Shown: positions 26,521-34,954 of the stretch, piece by piece
How positions within the stretch are numbered: the first letter of the stretch is position 1
Layout: each line of letters opens with the position of its first letter
From: Microvirga sp. BSC39
GTDB lineage: Bacteria > Pseudomonadota > Alphaproteobacteria > Rhizobiales > Beijerinckiaceae
Reading direction: 5' to 3'
NCBI RefSeq assembly: GCF_000739015.1
Contig: NZ_JPUG01000063.1
Span: 1 to 64,000, forward strand
Length of the DNA: 64,000 bases
The notes under the pieces: generated by a model
Seen by the model: the letters and a program-made list of their open reading frames with translations, nothing else
Databases searched by the model: none
What the model was told of the DNA's origin: nothing
Translations under genes and position numbers: made by a program

Positions 26521-27944
26521 GACCACCCGTGTTGGGGGGAGCGGGCAAGGAGGCCCGTCAGACCACGGATATCGGGAGCGCCTTCAATGGCATCGACTTC
26601 CGCAATGATATGCTCCACATGCGAGCTGCCCCAGACAGGCTCGGCCAGCTCTCGGAACTTAGCACGCACGTCATCGGGCGAATACGGGTCCTCCGTGTCG
26701 CCCTTATTGGTGAGCACCTCGGCCGACAATTGCCGGCCGTCGCTGAAGCGCACCCGAACCCGGGCAGGACGCAGGCCTGGCAGCATCGCTGTCAGGGTTG
26801 CATCCTCGCGCACGGTGACGCGACGCCCGAGATCGCGGGCGGTGGCATTCGCCTGCGCCTCTTCGCGGAAGGCCGGCACACTGGCGGCACCATTGACGAT
26901 GAAGGTAGCAAGCGCGAACGGCAGCGAGAATTTGGCGGCAAGCATGTTCTTGGGCTCAGCCGAGTCGAGCTGCGCCGCCCACACGTAGGTGTCGACCTCG
27001 ATCGCCTCGACTGCCATCGGATCGATCGAGCCGCCCACCTGACGGACAATCTCGCCGAGGGCGTCGAGGGCTCCGTGGGTGTAGCGGCAGGCAGCATGAC
27101 GCTTGAAGTAATTGCGAGCGATCTCCCAGCGTTCGCCGAGATCCAACACCATCTCGTCCGGACGAAAGTTTTCGGCGATCACGGTGCCATAGACGGTGCC
27201 GACACCATCAGTCTCGCCAACGAACCCGGCGGTCTGCAGCTCCCATGCCACGAGGCCGAGCTGGTTCGAAAAACCCGCATAGGTATTGCGGACGGTGCCG
27301 CCCTCCAGCATCGTGCGCCGGCTCGTCGAGAGGCCAAAACTGGAGGCCAGATTGATGGTTTCAATGACCTGATCCGAGGTAGCACCTTCAAGCTTTGCAG
27401 CCGTCAGAGCAGCCCCGATGGTGCCCCAGGTGCCGTGCGGGTGCATCGTCACCCGCAGTTTAGACGCGATGCCAACACGGGACCCGATTTCGTAGCCGAG
27501 GGCAATAGCAAGAATAAGGTCCGGGCCCGAAACGGCGAGGCGTTCGCCTGCTGCCAAAGCTGCCGGAATAACGTGGATGCCGGGATGGCCGCGCGCATAC
27601 TGATTGCCCTCGTCGAGCTCCAGCATCGTGCCCGCGGTGCCGTTGAGCAGGCTTGCGAGCAGCGCACTCATTCGGCGGCCTGTCCCGATCACAGGAACCT
27701 GACCATCACCCCCCTCGCGGCGCCCAAGTTGCGCGACGAAGTTGCGCATCTCAGGTTCTTGCATTCCAGCCGCAATGGCACCGATGCAGTCGAGGAGCAC
27801 GAGTTTCGTGCGCTCGACCACAGCTGCTGGCAGATCAGCGAACCGAGCGTCGGCCGCGAACCTGCCCCATTGCTGGAGCCATTGAGGTTGTCCGGCCTGC
27901 AACAGGACGGATGCGGGAATGACGTTCTGCGTGACAATCGTCAT
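26517..27944 (-). CDS. MmgE/PrpD family dehydratase-like protein
   Basis: This 475-residue member of the MmgE/PrpD family starts at ATG 27944, which has GGAGG nine bases upstream; the longer frame to 28118 lies inside the upstream ATPase gene. Signatures include FADLPAAVVERTKLVLLDCIGAIAAG near the N-terminus, LNGTAGTMLELDEGN, GHPGIHVIPAALA and the C-terminal ARVRVRFSDGRQLSAEV. Known members are 2-methylcitrate dehydratase (PrpD), aconitate decarboxylase and iminodisuccinate-related lyases, so function is not fixed by family. It is in the same transcript as a C-C lyase and could act on a tricarboxylate or diacid in the same pathway. Confidence 0.85.
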   Translation of the reverse strand: MTIVTQNVIPASVLLQAGQPQWLQQWGRFAADARFADLPAAVVERTKLVLLDCIGAIAAGMQEPEMRNFVAQLGRREGGDGQVPVIGTGRRMSALLASLLNGTAGTMLELDEGNQYARGHPGIHVIPAALAAGERLAVSGPDLILAIALGYEIGSRVGIASKLRVTMHPHGTWGTIGAALTAAKLEGATSDQVIETINLASSFGLSTSRRTMLEGGTVRNTYAGFSNQLGLVAWELQTAGFVGETDGVGTVYGTVIAENFRPDEMVLDLGERWEIARNYFKRHAACRYTHGALDALGEIVRQVGGSIDPMAVEAIEVDTYVWAAQLDSAEPKNMLAAKFSLPFALATFIVNGAASVPAFREEAQANATARDLGRRVTVREDATLTAMLPGLRPARVRVRFSDGRQLSAEVLTNKGDTEDPYSPDDVRAKFRELAEPVWGSSHVEHIIAEVDAIEGAPDIRGLTGLLARSPQHGWS

Positions 27945-27957
27945 TAGGTTTCCTCCG

Positions 27958-28659
27958 TCACATGCCCAGATAGGCGCGCTTAAGTTCAGGGTCGTTTCGG
28001 ACCTGTTCGGCAGATCCGGACAAGGCGAAGACTCCGTTCTCCAGGATGTACGCACGCGAGGCGCACTCAAGCGATTGAACCACGTTCTGCTCCACGAGCA
28101 GGATCGGCAGCCCCTCACCGTTGAGCCTGCGGATCAGGGCGAACATCTCTTCGACGAGCAGCGGCGACAGGCCGAGGGATGGTTCATCAAGGATGAGGAG
28201 GCGCGGTTCCGCCATCATCCCGCGTCCGATTGCCAGCATCTGCTGCTCGCCGCCCGACAAGGTGCCTGCGGCTTGGCCGCTGCGCTCTCGCAGGCGCGGG
28301 AAGGTATCGAAGACCCGCTCCAGGTTGGCAGATCGCCGGTTGCGCCCTCTCCGATAGCTGCCGAGCTCAAGATTCTCCCGTACCGACATGTTCGGAAAGA
28401 TCTTGCGGCCCTCCGGCACATGGATGAGGCCCGCCTTCACGATGTCCGCTGAGGAGGTTCCGCTGAGCGTTTTCCCGTCGAAGAGGATCTCGCCGTCGTT
28501 CGCCCGCAGGACGCCGGAGAGAACCTTGTTCAACGTTGTCTTGCCGACGCCGTTGGAGCCGAGCACTGCAACGATCTCACCCGCTCCGACCGAAAGGTCG
28601 AGCCCCCGCAGGACTTCCGTGCCGCCATAGCCTGCTCTCAGCGACCTGACCTCAAGCAT
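27958..28659 (-). CDS. livF: Branched-chain amino acid-type ABC transporter ATPase (LivF)
   Basis: This 233-residue ATPase has Walker A GSNGVGKTTL, Q-loop, signature LSGGEQQMLAIGRGMM, Walker B LLILDEPSLGL and the H-loop region LLVEQNVVQSLE. The C-terminus ending YLGM and the short length are typical of LivF. It energises import with the adjacent LivG, LivH and LivM proteins. It overlaps livG by eight bases and precedes the PrpD-like gene by 13, so uptake and catabolism share one transcript. The ligand is probably the pathway substrate rather than a branched-chain amino acid. Confidence 0.92.
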   Translation of the reverse strand: MLEVRSLRAGYGGTEVLRGLDLSVGAGEIVAVLGSNGVGKTTLNKVLSGVLRANDGEILFDGKTLSGTSSADIVKAGLIHVPEGRKIFPNMSVRENLELGSYRRGRNRRSANLERVFDTFPRLRERSGQAAGTLSGGEQQMLAIGRGMMAEPRLLILDEPSLGLSPLLVEEMFALIRRLNGEGLPILLVEQNVVQSLECASRAYILENGVFALSGSAEQVRNDPELKRAYLGM

Positions 28660-29395
28660 GGACCTTCTCCCGCTTCAGGCGTTCGGCCGCGCCGGCACCA
28701 AGATAGGCTTCTATAACTGTCGCATCGTCGCAGACCTCGGCAGGCGGGCCCTCAGCAATGATCTGACCTTGCGCCAGCACATAGACTTGCTCACAGAGGT
28801 TCATGACCGCCTGCATCACGTGCTCGATCATCAGGATCGTGACACCCTCATCCCGGATCGCGCGGACCACCGGGATGATGTCGCGGATTTCGGAGGGATT
28901 GAGGCCGGCCAGCACTTCGTCGAGCAGCAGCAGCTTCGGCTCCGTCGCGAGAGCGCGGGCGAGTTCAAGCCGCTTGCGTCCAGCCACCGTTAGGCTCGAA
29001 GCCGATTTATCGAGTTCCGGACCGAGCCCAACGCGGCGGCCAACCTCTTCGGCGCGAGCCATGGCGTCGCTACGCTTCGCGTGACGCAGATGGGCGCCTA
29101 CAGCGATGTTCTCGACGACGGAGAGGCCGGCGAAGGGCTGCACGATCTGGAATGTGCGGGCGATGCCACGCCGCGCGCGGATGTGCGGTTCGTCGCCGCT
29201 GATATCCTGGCTCTCGAACAACACACGCCCCTCGGTGGGTCTCTCGAAGCCTGAGATCAGCGTGAAAAGGGTCGTCTTGCCGGCGCCGTTGGGGCCGATA
29301 AGACCGGTGATTGAGCCAGCCGCCACCTTGAGAGACGCCTGGTTCACGGCGACGAGGCCGCCGAAGCGCTTGGTCGCGTTTTGCACCTCAAGCAT
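28652..29395 (-). CDS. livG: Branched-chain amino acid-type ABC transporter ATPase (LivG)
   Basis: The 247-residue product from ATG 29395 (MLEVQNATKRFGGLVAVN) has Walker A GPNGAGKTTLF, Walker B LLLLDEVLAGLNP and the conserved LivG region ARTFQIVQPFAGLSVVENIAVG. The signature position reads LTVAGRKRLELARALA, where most ATPases have LSGGQ-type residues; this LS/T-x-x-x-RKRLE variant is typical of LivG. The open frame continues upstream to 29692 only as overlap with livM; the eight-base overlap supports the internal start. Confidence 0.92.
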   Translation of the reverse strand: MLEVQNATKRFGGLVAVNQASLKVAAGSITGLIGPNGAGKTTLFTLISGFERPTEGRVLFESQDISGDEPHIRARRGIARTFQIVQPFAGLSVVENIAVGAHLRHAKRSDAMARAEEVGRRVGLGPELDKSASSLTVAGRKRLELARALATEPKLLLLDEVLAGLNPSEIRDIIPVVRAIRDEGVTILMIEHVMQAVMNLCEQVYVLAQGQIIAEGPPAEVCDDATVIEAYLGAGAAERLKREKVHA

Positions 29396-30365
29396 GGCGA
29401 GCCGCTCCCGACGTTTGAACCGGCCGACGCAGGCGGCGCAGGAGACCGAGGATGCCATCTGGCGCAAAGGCAACTGCCACAACCAAAAGACCGCCGAACA
29501 CCATGAGATCGATACCCGGGACACTGCCTGCCGCAAGTTTGGTGATCTCGCCCAAGCCGTGCAGGGCCACGGCGCCGACAAGCGGTCCGAAGACAGTCCC
29601 GAGTCCTCCAACGATCGGCGCGAGGATCGCCTCGACCGAAATCCAGGTGCCGTAGGCGATGTTGGCATCCACGTAGAGGAAGTACTGGGCATAAAGGCAG
29701 CCCGCAGCCGCCGTTACCGCGCCAGAGAGCGTGATGGCCCCGAGCTTCACCCGCAGTGTGTCGACGCCGAGAGCCTTGGCGGCCGCCTCGTTCTCCCGCA
29801 CGGCTACGAGTTGAGCACCAAAGCGCGACCGTTCGATCCAGCGGGTAAGGACGAGGGTGGCACCGACGAGCGCTAGCGCAATCCAGAAGAAGGCGGCGCG
29901 GCTTTCGAACTGGAAATTCTCCGGCCGCACGTCGAGCTTGATCAGGACGCCCGCCGCGCCGCCGGTGAAGGCCGCCGCGTTAGCGAGGATTCGCAGTACC
30001 TCTGCAAAGGCGAGCGTCACAAGCGCAAAGTAGGATCCGCGCAGACCGGACCGGAAGCTCAGATAGCCAATCATCCAACCGACCGCTGCGCCGGCCACAG
30101 CGCCGATCGCAAAGGCAACCCAGGGATTGAACCCGAGGCGGACCTGAAGCAGCGCAGCCACGTAGGCGCCCGTTCCGAAAAAGGCCGCATGTCCGAAAGA
30201 GAACTGGCCGCCGAAGCCACCGAGAATGTTCCACCCTTGGGCCGCAAGCGCGATGATGAGGGTGAAGACGAGAAAGTTGAGGACCGTATTGGCCGTGACG
30301 AAGACCGGCACGAAGGCTAGGAGCGAGATCAGGACGAGAATCGGAACGATGTCGCGGAATGTCAT
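29388..30365 (-). CDS. livM: Branched-chain amino acid-type ABC permease (LivM)
   Basis: This 325-residue inner-membrane permease has about eight to ten hydrophobic segments. The LivM hallmark AAQGWNILGGFGGQFSFGHAAFFGTGAYVAALL occupies roughly residues 40-73. ENEAAAKALGVDTLRVKLGAITLSG is the cytoplasmic coupling loop that meets the ATPase. The ATG at 30365 overlaps the livH stop as ATGA; the frame extends further upstream only within livH. It pairs with LivH to form the channel. Confidence 0.92.
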   Translation of the reverse strand: MTFRDIVPILVLISLLAFVPVFVTANTVLNFLVFTLIIALAAQGWNILGGFGGQFSFGHAAFFGTGAYVAALLQVRLGFNPWVAFAIGAVAGAAVGWMIGYLSFRSGLRGSYFALVTLAFAEVLRILANAAAFTGGAAGVLIKLDVRPENFQFESRAAFFWIALALVGATLVLTRWIERSRFGAQLVAVRENEAAAKALGVDTLRVKLGAITLSGAVTAAAGCLYAQYFLYVDANIAYGTWISVEAILAPIVGGLGTVFGPLVGAVALHGLGEITKLAAGSVPGIDLMVFGGLLVVAVAFAPDGILGLLRRLRRPVQTSGAARHA

Positions 30366-31234
30366 GCCTTCGCTCCGAATAGTCCCGTCGGCCGCACGAG
30401 CAGCACCAGGATGAAGATGAGGAAGATGCCGATCTGACCCAGTGAATCGCCGAGGAAGAGACCGCAAAGGCTCTCGACAACGCCAATGAACAATCCGCCG
30501 AGGAGTGCGCCGGGGATCGACCCCATGCCCCCGAGCACCACGATCGTGAAGGCAACAAGCACGAAGGCTTGGCCGATGCGTGGATTGACGTAGAAGGTCG
30601 GCATGAGCAGGCACGCCGCCACAGCCAGGCAGGCGCAGCCGAGGCCGAAAGTGACCGCGTAGACGTGAGCAACGTCGATGCCGACAAGGCTGGCGCCGAG
30701 CTTCTCCTTGGCAACGGCACGTATGGCCTTGCCGGTATCAGTGCGCGAGAGAAGAAGCCACAGAAGCGCCGTGACCAGCACCGCGGCTCCGAACCCGATC
30801 AGGCGCGGCTTAGAGAGGAGAAGCGGACCGAGCTCCACAACTTGGAAGCCATAGTCGGTATTGAGCGTGCGGGTGTCTGAGCGGAACCCCGCGAGCAGGG
30901 CGTTCTCAATGGCGATCGAAAGACCCAGGGTCACAAGCAGGATGTTGCTGTCGCTGCCATGACTTGCCGGGCCGATTACGAAGCGCTGCACGGCGTAACC
31001 CAGCCCGAAGAAGAGCGGCGTCAGCGGCAGGATGGCGAGATAAGGATCAAGGCCGAAGGCTACGTACACAGCCCATACGGCGAACATTGCTGCGGTGAGC
31101 AGCGCGCCGTGCGCGAAATTGATGATGTGAAGGACGCCGTAAACCAGGGTGAGGCCGAGTGCGATAAGCGCATAGACCGCTCCCGTCATCAGACCATTCA
31201 CGACGGCTTCCGCTATGATGGCGGGTGAATACAT
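30362..31234 (-). CDS. livH: Branched-chain amino acid-type ABC permease (LivH)
   Basis: This 290-residue permease has the LivH start VVNGLMTGAVYALIALGLTLVYGVLHIINFAHGALL and a coupling loop TDTGKAIRAVAKEKLGASLVGIDVAHVYAVTFGLG. Eight or so membrane segments are evident. The C-terminus FILVLLVRPTGLFG is typical. It follows the binding-protein gene after 62 bases and overlaps livM. It is part of the same uptake system as the Tat-exported binding protein. Confidence 0.92.
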   Translation of the reverse strand: MYSPAIIAEAVVNGLMTGAVYALIALGLTLVYGVLHIINFAHGALLTAAMFAVWAVYVAFGLDPYLAILPLTPLFFGLGYAVQRFVIGPASHGSDSNILLVTLGLSIAIENALLAGFRSDTRTLNTDYGFQVVELGPLLLSKPRLIGFGAAVLVTALLWLLLSRTDTGKAIRAVAKEKLGASLVGIDVAHVYAVTFGLGCACLAVAACLLMPTFYVNPRIGQAFVLVAFTIVVLGGMGSIPGALLGGLFIGVVESLCGLFLGDSLGQIGIFLIFILVLLVRPTGLFGAKA

Positions 31235-31296
31235 CGTACAAAAGTCTCCTCAGAGATCCTGGGGAGCGAACTGCACCCCAGGACCATTGCCTAGGA

Positions 31297-32514
31297 TCAG
31301 CCGGTCACCGGGAAACGCGGCTTCGCGTCGGCAAAGGAGTCGGGGAAGATCACCTTAATCTCGCTGCCCTGCACCTGCGTATTGACCGGCGCAGCGCCCA
31401 TGTTCTGCCCGTTGACGAACTTCGTCTCGCCGTAGGGCATGATGTGGTCCTTGAAAGTCGAGGTGTTCAGTGCCTCGATGATCTTCGCGCGATCCGCCGA
31501 ACCGGCACGGTCGATGGCGTCGGCAAGGAGCTTCACGCAGGAATAGTTCAGCGGCACGTTGTAGGCGAAAACCTTGCCTTGAGCTTCGACCTGCTTCTTG
31601 AGCTCCAGGGCCTTGGGGTTGCGCGGATCGTACCAGTGATTGCAATCCATGATGCCGTTGGCTGCCTCTGTGAACTCCTTCACGAAGCGGTAGTTCGAGG
31701 CCGCACCGTTAAGGACGGCATAGACGCCCTTCGGCCGGATGCGCTGCTGTTGCATCGTGCGCGCGAGCAGCACGAACTCGCCATAATAGCTTGACGGGAT
31801 CACGAGATCCGGATTGAGGGAGCGGATACGCAGGGCGACGTTCGACATGTCGCGCGCGGGCGTCGGATGCGCGATGGTCTCAAGGATCTCGAAGCCGCGC
31901 TTCGGCAGCTCCGTCTGCATGAGCTTGGCAAGACCAGATCCGAACAGGCCATCCTCGTGCACGAGGACCACGGTCTTTGCCGGCTTGCCGGCGCCGTCGT
32001 TCAGCTTGACGAGGTTATCGAGCGCAAATCCGGTCACGATGCCGAATCCGGGTGCGAAACGGAACGTGTTCTTGAGACCCCGCTGCACGATCGGGTCGCT
32101 GACGCCGACGTCGACAATGTAGGGGAGGTCGTAGCGGGCGGCAGCCTGAGTGGCCGCGAGGCAGATCGGGCTCGCGAAGCCGCCGACGATGGCCGCGACG
32201 CCATCGGCCTGCATCTTCTCGACCTCTTGGGTGCCTGCCTCCGGGTTCGAACGAGCATCGCCGAACACCATCTCAAGCTTGGCACCGCCGAGCCCTTTGA
32301 GGCCGCCGGAGTCGTTGATCTCCTTGATGGCCATTTCGGCGCCCATGCGGCCAAACTCGCCGTCTTGCGCGAGCGCACCGGTGACGGGCTGCAGGATGCC
32401 GATCTTTACGGACTGAGACTGGGCGCGCAGATAAGCCGGCATAGCGAGCACGGCCGCGGAAGCGGCACCTGCCCGAAGGATGGAACGGCGGGTTGGACGC
32501 ATGATGTTCTTCAT
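31297..32514 (-). CDS. ABC transporter substrate-binding protein (Liv type)
   Basis: This encodes 405 residues from ATG 32514, with AGAGGAG nine bases upstream and a four-base overlap with the gntR stop. A twin-arginine signal (TRRSILRAGAASA, R9-R10) and the cleavage-like sequence LRAQS lead into a Peripla_BP_6 domain: SVKIGILQPVTGALAQDGEFGRMGAEMAIKEIN and VAAIVGGFASPICLAATQAA. Members bind amino acids, amides, aromatic acids and other small polar ligands. The co-transcribed hydantoinase and lyases suggest a cyclic amide, imide or carboxylic acid ligand. Confidence 0.9.
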   Translation of the reverse strand: MKNIMRPTRRSILRAGAASAAVLAMPAYLRAQSQSVKIGILQPVTGALAQDGEFGRMGAEMAIKEINDSGGLKGLGGAKLEMVFGDARSNPEAGTQEVEKMQADGVAAIVGGFASPICLAATQAAARYDLPYIVDVGVSDPIVQRGLKNTFRFAPGFGIVTGFALDNLVKLNDGAGKPAKTVVLVHEDGLFGSGLAKLMQTELPKRGFEILETIAHPTPARDMSNVALRIRSLNPDLVIPSSYYGEFVLLARTMQQQRIRPKGVYAVLNGAASNYRFVKEFTEAANGIMDCNHWYDPRNPKALELKKQVEAQGKVFAYNVPLNYSCVKLLADAIDRAGSADRAKIIEALNTSTFKDHIMPYGETKFVNGQNMGAAPVNTQVQGSEIKVIFPDSFADAKPRFPVTG

Positions 32515-33383
32515 GTCGATGTTCTCCTCTGGTTGGACACCCGCATGGGGCGGGGCTTTGGCTTGAGGCTCTCCGGCCCCTTGATCTTGCGTTTGGAACT
32601 CTCCGGTCGTGCGATGACCGGCTTCGCCACGGGGTTCCACCGGCGGGCGCCGGCGGCGCCTGTTCGCACGAGATCCATGTGGAAGGAATAGCGATCCGGC
32701 CTGTAGAGAGCGTGGAGATGCTCGACGCCCTGACCCGATGGATCCCAGACGACGCGTGTGAGCGACAGGAGGGGCGAGCCAATCTCCAGCTCTAGAGCCT
32801 CCGCTATGTCAGGTCCGGCCAAGGTCGCACCGATGCTCTGGCTCGCCTCATCGACTACGATTCCAGAGCGCTCGAGGAGCCCGAGAAGCGGCATCGACGC
32901 GAGATCGGCCTCCGAATAGGTGACGCCGATGCGTTCCGGCACGTGTGTCACCAGATAGGAAAAGGGCGCGCCGTCAATGAGGCGGACACGGATTGAGCGT
33001 TGTGTCCGTTCACCCGGTTCGAGACCGAGCGATACGGCGACGCTCTCGGGTGGATTCACATAGGCAAAGGACAAAAGGCGCACGCCGGTTCGACGGCCCA
33101 TCTCGACCAGATGGGACAAGACGTTCGACAGGTCCGCCACGATCGGCTGGACCGAGTTGCCTTCTCGCACAAACGTTCCCGAACCGGGGCGGCGGTCGAT
33201 GAGGCCATCGCTCGCAAGCGTATCGAGCGCACGCCGCACCGTGACACGGGAGATCCCGTAATCGGCCGCAAGTGACAGCTCGCCCGGCAGCCGTGAGCCA
33301 GGCTCCAACTCTCCGTTGAGAATGCGCTCGCGCAGGAGAAGATATATGCGCCGCGCTTTGAGGGGTTCGACTGCGTCCGCCAA
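32511..33383 (-). CDS. GntR-family (HutC/UTRA) transcriptional regulator
   Basis: This 290-residue regulator has a winged HTH (about 10-72: LLLRERILNGELEPGSRLPGELSLAADYGISRVTVRRALDTLASDGLI) and a UTRA ligand-binding domain (about 95-235) with RSIRVRLIDGAPFSYLVTHVPE and VEHLHALYRPDRYSFHMDL. Most HutC-type proteins end there at about 240 residues. This one carries about 50 extra basic residues (SSKRKIKGPESLKPKPRP), whose role is unknown. It is the first gene of the uptake/catabolism operon and divergent from the LeuC-like gene, with a palindrome between them. Ligand release by a pathway intermediate is the expected control. Confidence 0.9.
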   Translation of the reverse strand: MADAVEPLKARRIYLLLRERILNGELEPGSRLPGELSLAADYGISRVTVRRALDTLASDGLIDRRPGSGTFVREGNSVQPIVADLSNVLSHLVEMGRRTGVRLLSFAYVNPPESVAVSLGLEPGERTQRSIRVRLIDGAPFSYLVTHVPERIGVTYSEADLASMPLLGLLERSGIVVDEASQSIGATLAGPDIAEALELEIGSPLLSLTRVVWDPSGQGVEHLHALYRPDRYSFHMDLVRTGAAGARRWNPVAKPVIARPESSKRKIKGPESLKPKPRPMRVSNQRRTST

Positions 33384-33435
33384 GTTTGCCCACTCCAGAC
33401 TGCAACAGAGTTGACCGCTGCAAGGGACAGCTTCC

Positions 33436-33453
33436 TGTCTACATTATAAGACA
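33436..33453. promoter_or_regulatory. Probable GntR operator palindrome
   Basis: TGTCT-ACATTATA-AGACA is an 18-base inverted repeat, AT-rich in the middle, 53 bases upstream of gntR and 83 bases upstream of the leuC-like gene. GntR/HutC proteins bind short palindromes of this type. Its central place suggests it controls both directions. Assignment to this regulator is inference. Confidence 0.55.
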
Positions 33454-33535
33454 TTTCGCTTGCGTCAAGCCGCCCCTTTGGAAATACTGAGATTGGCTTC
33501 AACATGAGCCATGAGAGCACATTCGGGAGAGTGAG

Positions 33536-34954
33536 ATGGCGCAGAGCCCCTCCGGTCCGCAGACCCTGTTTGACAAGCTTTGGGACAGTCATGCGATCGT
33601 GACGCGCGAAGATGAACAGACGCTGCTGTGGGTCGACCGGCACTTCGTGCACGAGGGCTCGTTCCATGCCTTCAACAAGCTGAAGGAGCGCAGCGCCAAG
33701 GTTTCCCGCCCCGATCTCACCTTCGGCATTGCGGACCATTATGTGCCGACGCGCAGATCCGGACGCAGCATCGATCCTGCGATCCAGAATATGCTGGATC
33801 AGCTTGAGCGCAACACGTCCGAGAACGGAGTGATGTTGTTTGGCCTCAACGATCCGCGCCAGGGGATCGTCCATGTGGTCGGACCCGAACAGGGCCTGAC
33901 GCTCCCGGGCCTCCTCATGGTGTGTGGAGACAGTCACACCTCCACGCATGGCGCCTTCGGTGCATGGGGTTTCGGCATCGGGGCATCCGAAGTCGCGCAC
34001 GTGCTGATGACACAGACGCTCTGGCAGCGCAAACCCAAGCGAATGCGCATTTCTGTCGATGGTACTTTGGCTCCAGGGATCGGCGCCAAGGACATCGCGC
34101 TCTCGATCATTGCACGTATCGGTGCCGACGGGGCGCAGGGGCATGCGGTGGAGTATGCGGGCTCTGCCATCCGCGCCCTCTCGATGGAGGGGCGGCTCAC
34201 CCTCTGCAATCTATCGATCGAAGCGGGCGCCCGCTGCGGCATGGTGGCTCCCGACGAGACGACGATCAATTATCTCCGCGGCCGGCCATTCGCCCCCAAG
34301 GGAGAGTATTTCGAGCGTGCGGCCGAGGATTGGCTGCGACTGATGTCCGACGAGGATGCACAGTTCGACCGAGAGATCGTGCTCGATGCTTCCGAGATCG
34401 AGCCCGTCGTTACTTGGGGCGTCAGCCCCGAGGACGCGCTGCCGATCACGACAGCGGTGCCGGATCCTGAGTCGATCCCGGACTCGGGCAAGGCTGCACA
34501 AATCCGGGATGCGCTTGCCTACATGGACCTCAAACCGGGACAGAAGCTCACGGACGTCCGTATTGATCGCGTGTTCATTGGTTCGTGCACCAACAGCCGT
34601 ATCGAGGATCTTCGTGCGGCCGCAAAGGTGCTGTCAGGCCGAAAGGCCAAGGTCCCCGGCCTCGTCTCGCCCGGATCGTCGCTGGTAAAGCAGCAGGCAG
34701 AAGCGGAAGGGCTCGACCAGATCTTCAGGGATGCCGGTCTCGAATGGGTCGAGTCGGGCTGCTCTATGTGCGTGGGCATGAACGGCGATATCGTGCAGCC
34801 GGGCGAACGGTGCGCTTCAACTACCAACCGGAACTTTAAGGGCCGTCAAGGACCCGGTGCGCGAACCCATCTCATGTCGCCCGCCATGGTCGCGGCAGCG
34901 GCCGTTACCGGACACCTCGCCGATGTTCGTCCCCTGATCGAGGAGCGCTCCTGA
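33536..34954 (+). CDS. Aconitase-family hydro-lyase, large subunit (LeuC-like)
   Basis: This 472-residue protein resembles isopropylmalate isomerase large subunits, with [4Fe-4S] ligands C351 (IGSCTNSRIEDL), C409 and C412 (SGCSMCVGMN). GDSHTSTHGAFGAWGFGIGASEVAHV is the substrate/cluster motif. GGGAGA precedes the ATG. It lies away from other leucine genes, divergent from a catabolic operon and beside a shared palindrome, so a catabolic role such as dimethylmaleate, citraconate or 2-methylmalate hydration is more likely than leucine synthesis. The first positions (LLWVDRHFVHEGSFHAF) differ from the HEVTSPQAF seen in proteobacterial LeuC, as far as I recall. Confidence 0.9.
   Translation: MAQSPSGPQTLFDKLWDSHAIVTREDEQTLLWVDRHFVHEGSFHAFNKLKERSAKVSRPDLTFGIADHYVPTRRSGRSIDPAIQNMLDQLERNTSENGVMLFGLNDPRQGIVHVVGPEQGLTLPGLLMVCGDSHTSTHGAFGAWGFGIGASEVAHVLMTQTLWQRKPKRMRISVDGTLAPGIGAKDIALSIIARIGADGAQGHAVEYAGSAIRALSMEGRLTLCNLSIEAGARCGMVAPDETTINYLRGRPFAPKGEYFERAAEDWLRLMSDEDAQFDREIVLDASEIEPVVTWGVSPEDALPITTAVPDPESIPDSGKAAQIRDALAYMDLKPGQKLTDVRIDRVFIGSCTNSRIEDLRAAAKVLSGRKAKVPGLVSPGSSLVKQQAEAEGLDQIFRDAGLEWVESGCSMCVGMNGDIVQPGERCASTTNRNFKGRQGPGARTHLMSPAMVAAAAVTGHLADVRPLIEERS

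Noticed and set aside
26529..27947. 472-codon plus-strand open frame
   Set aside because: Antisense shadow of the MmgE/PrpD gene.
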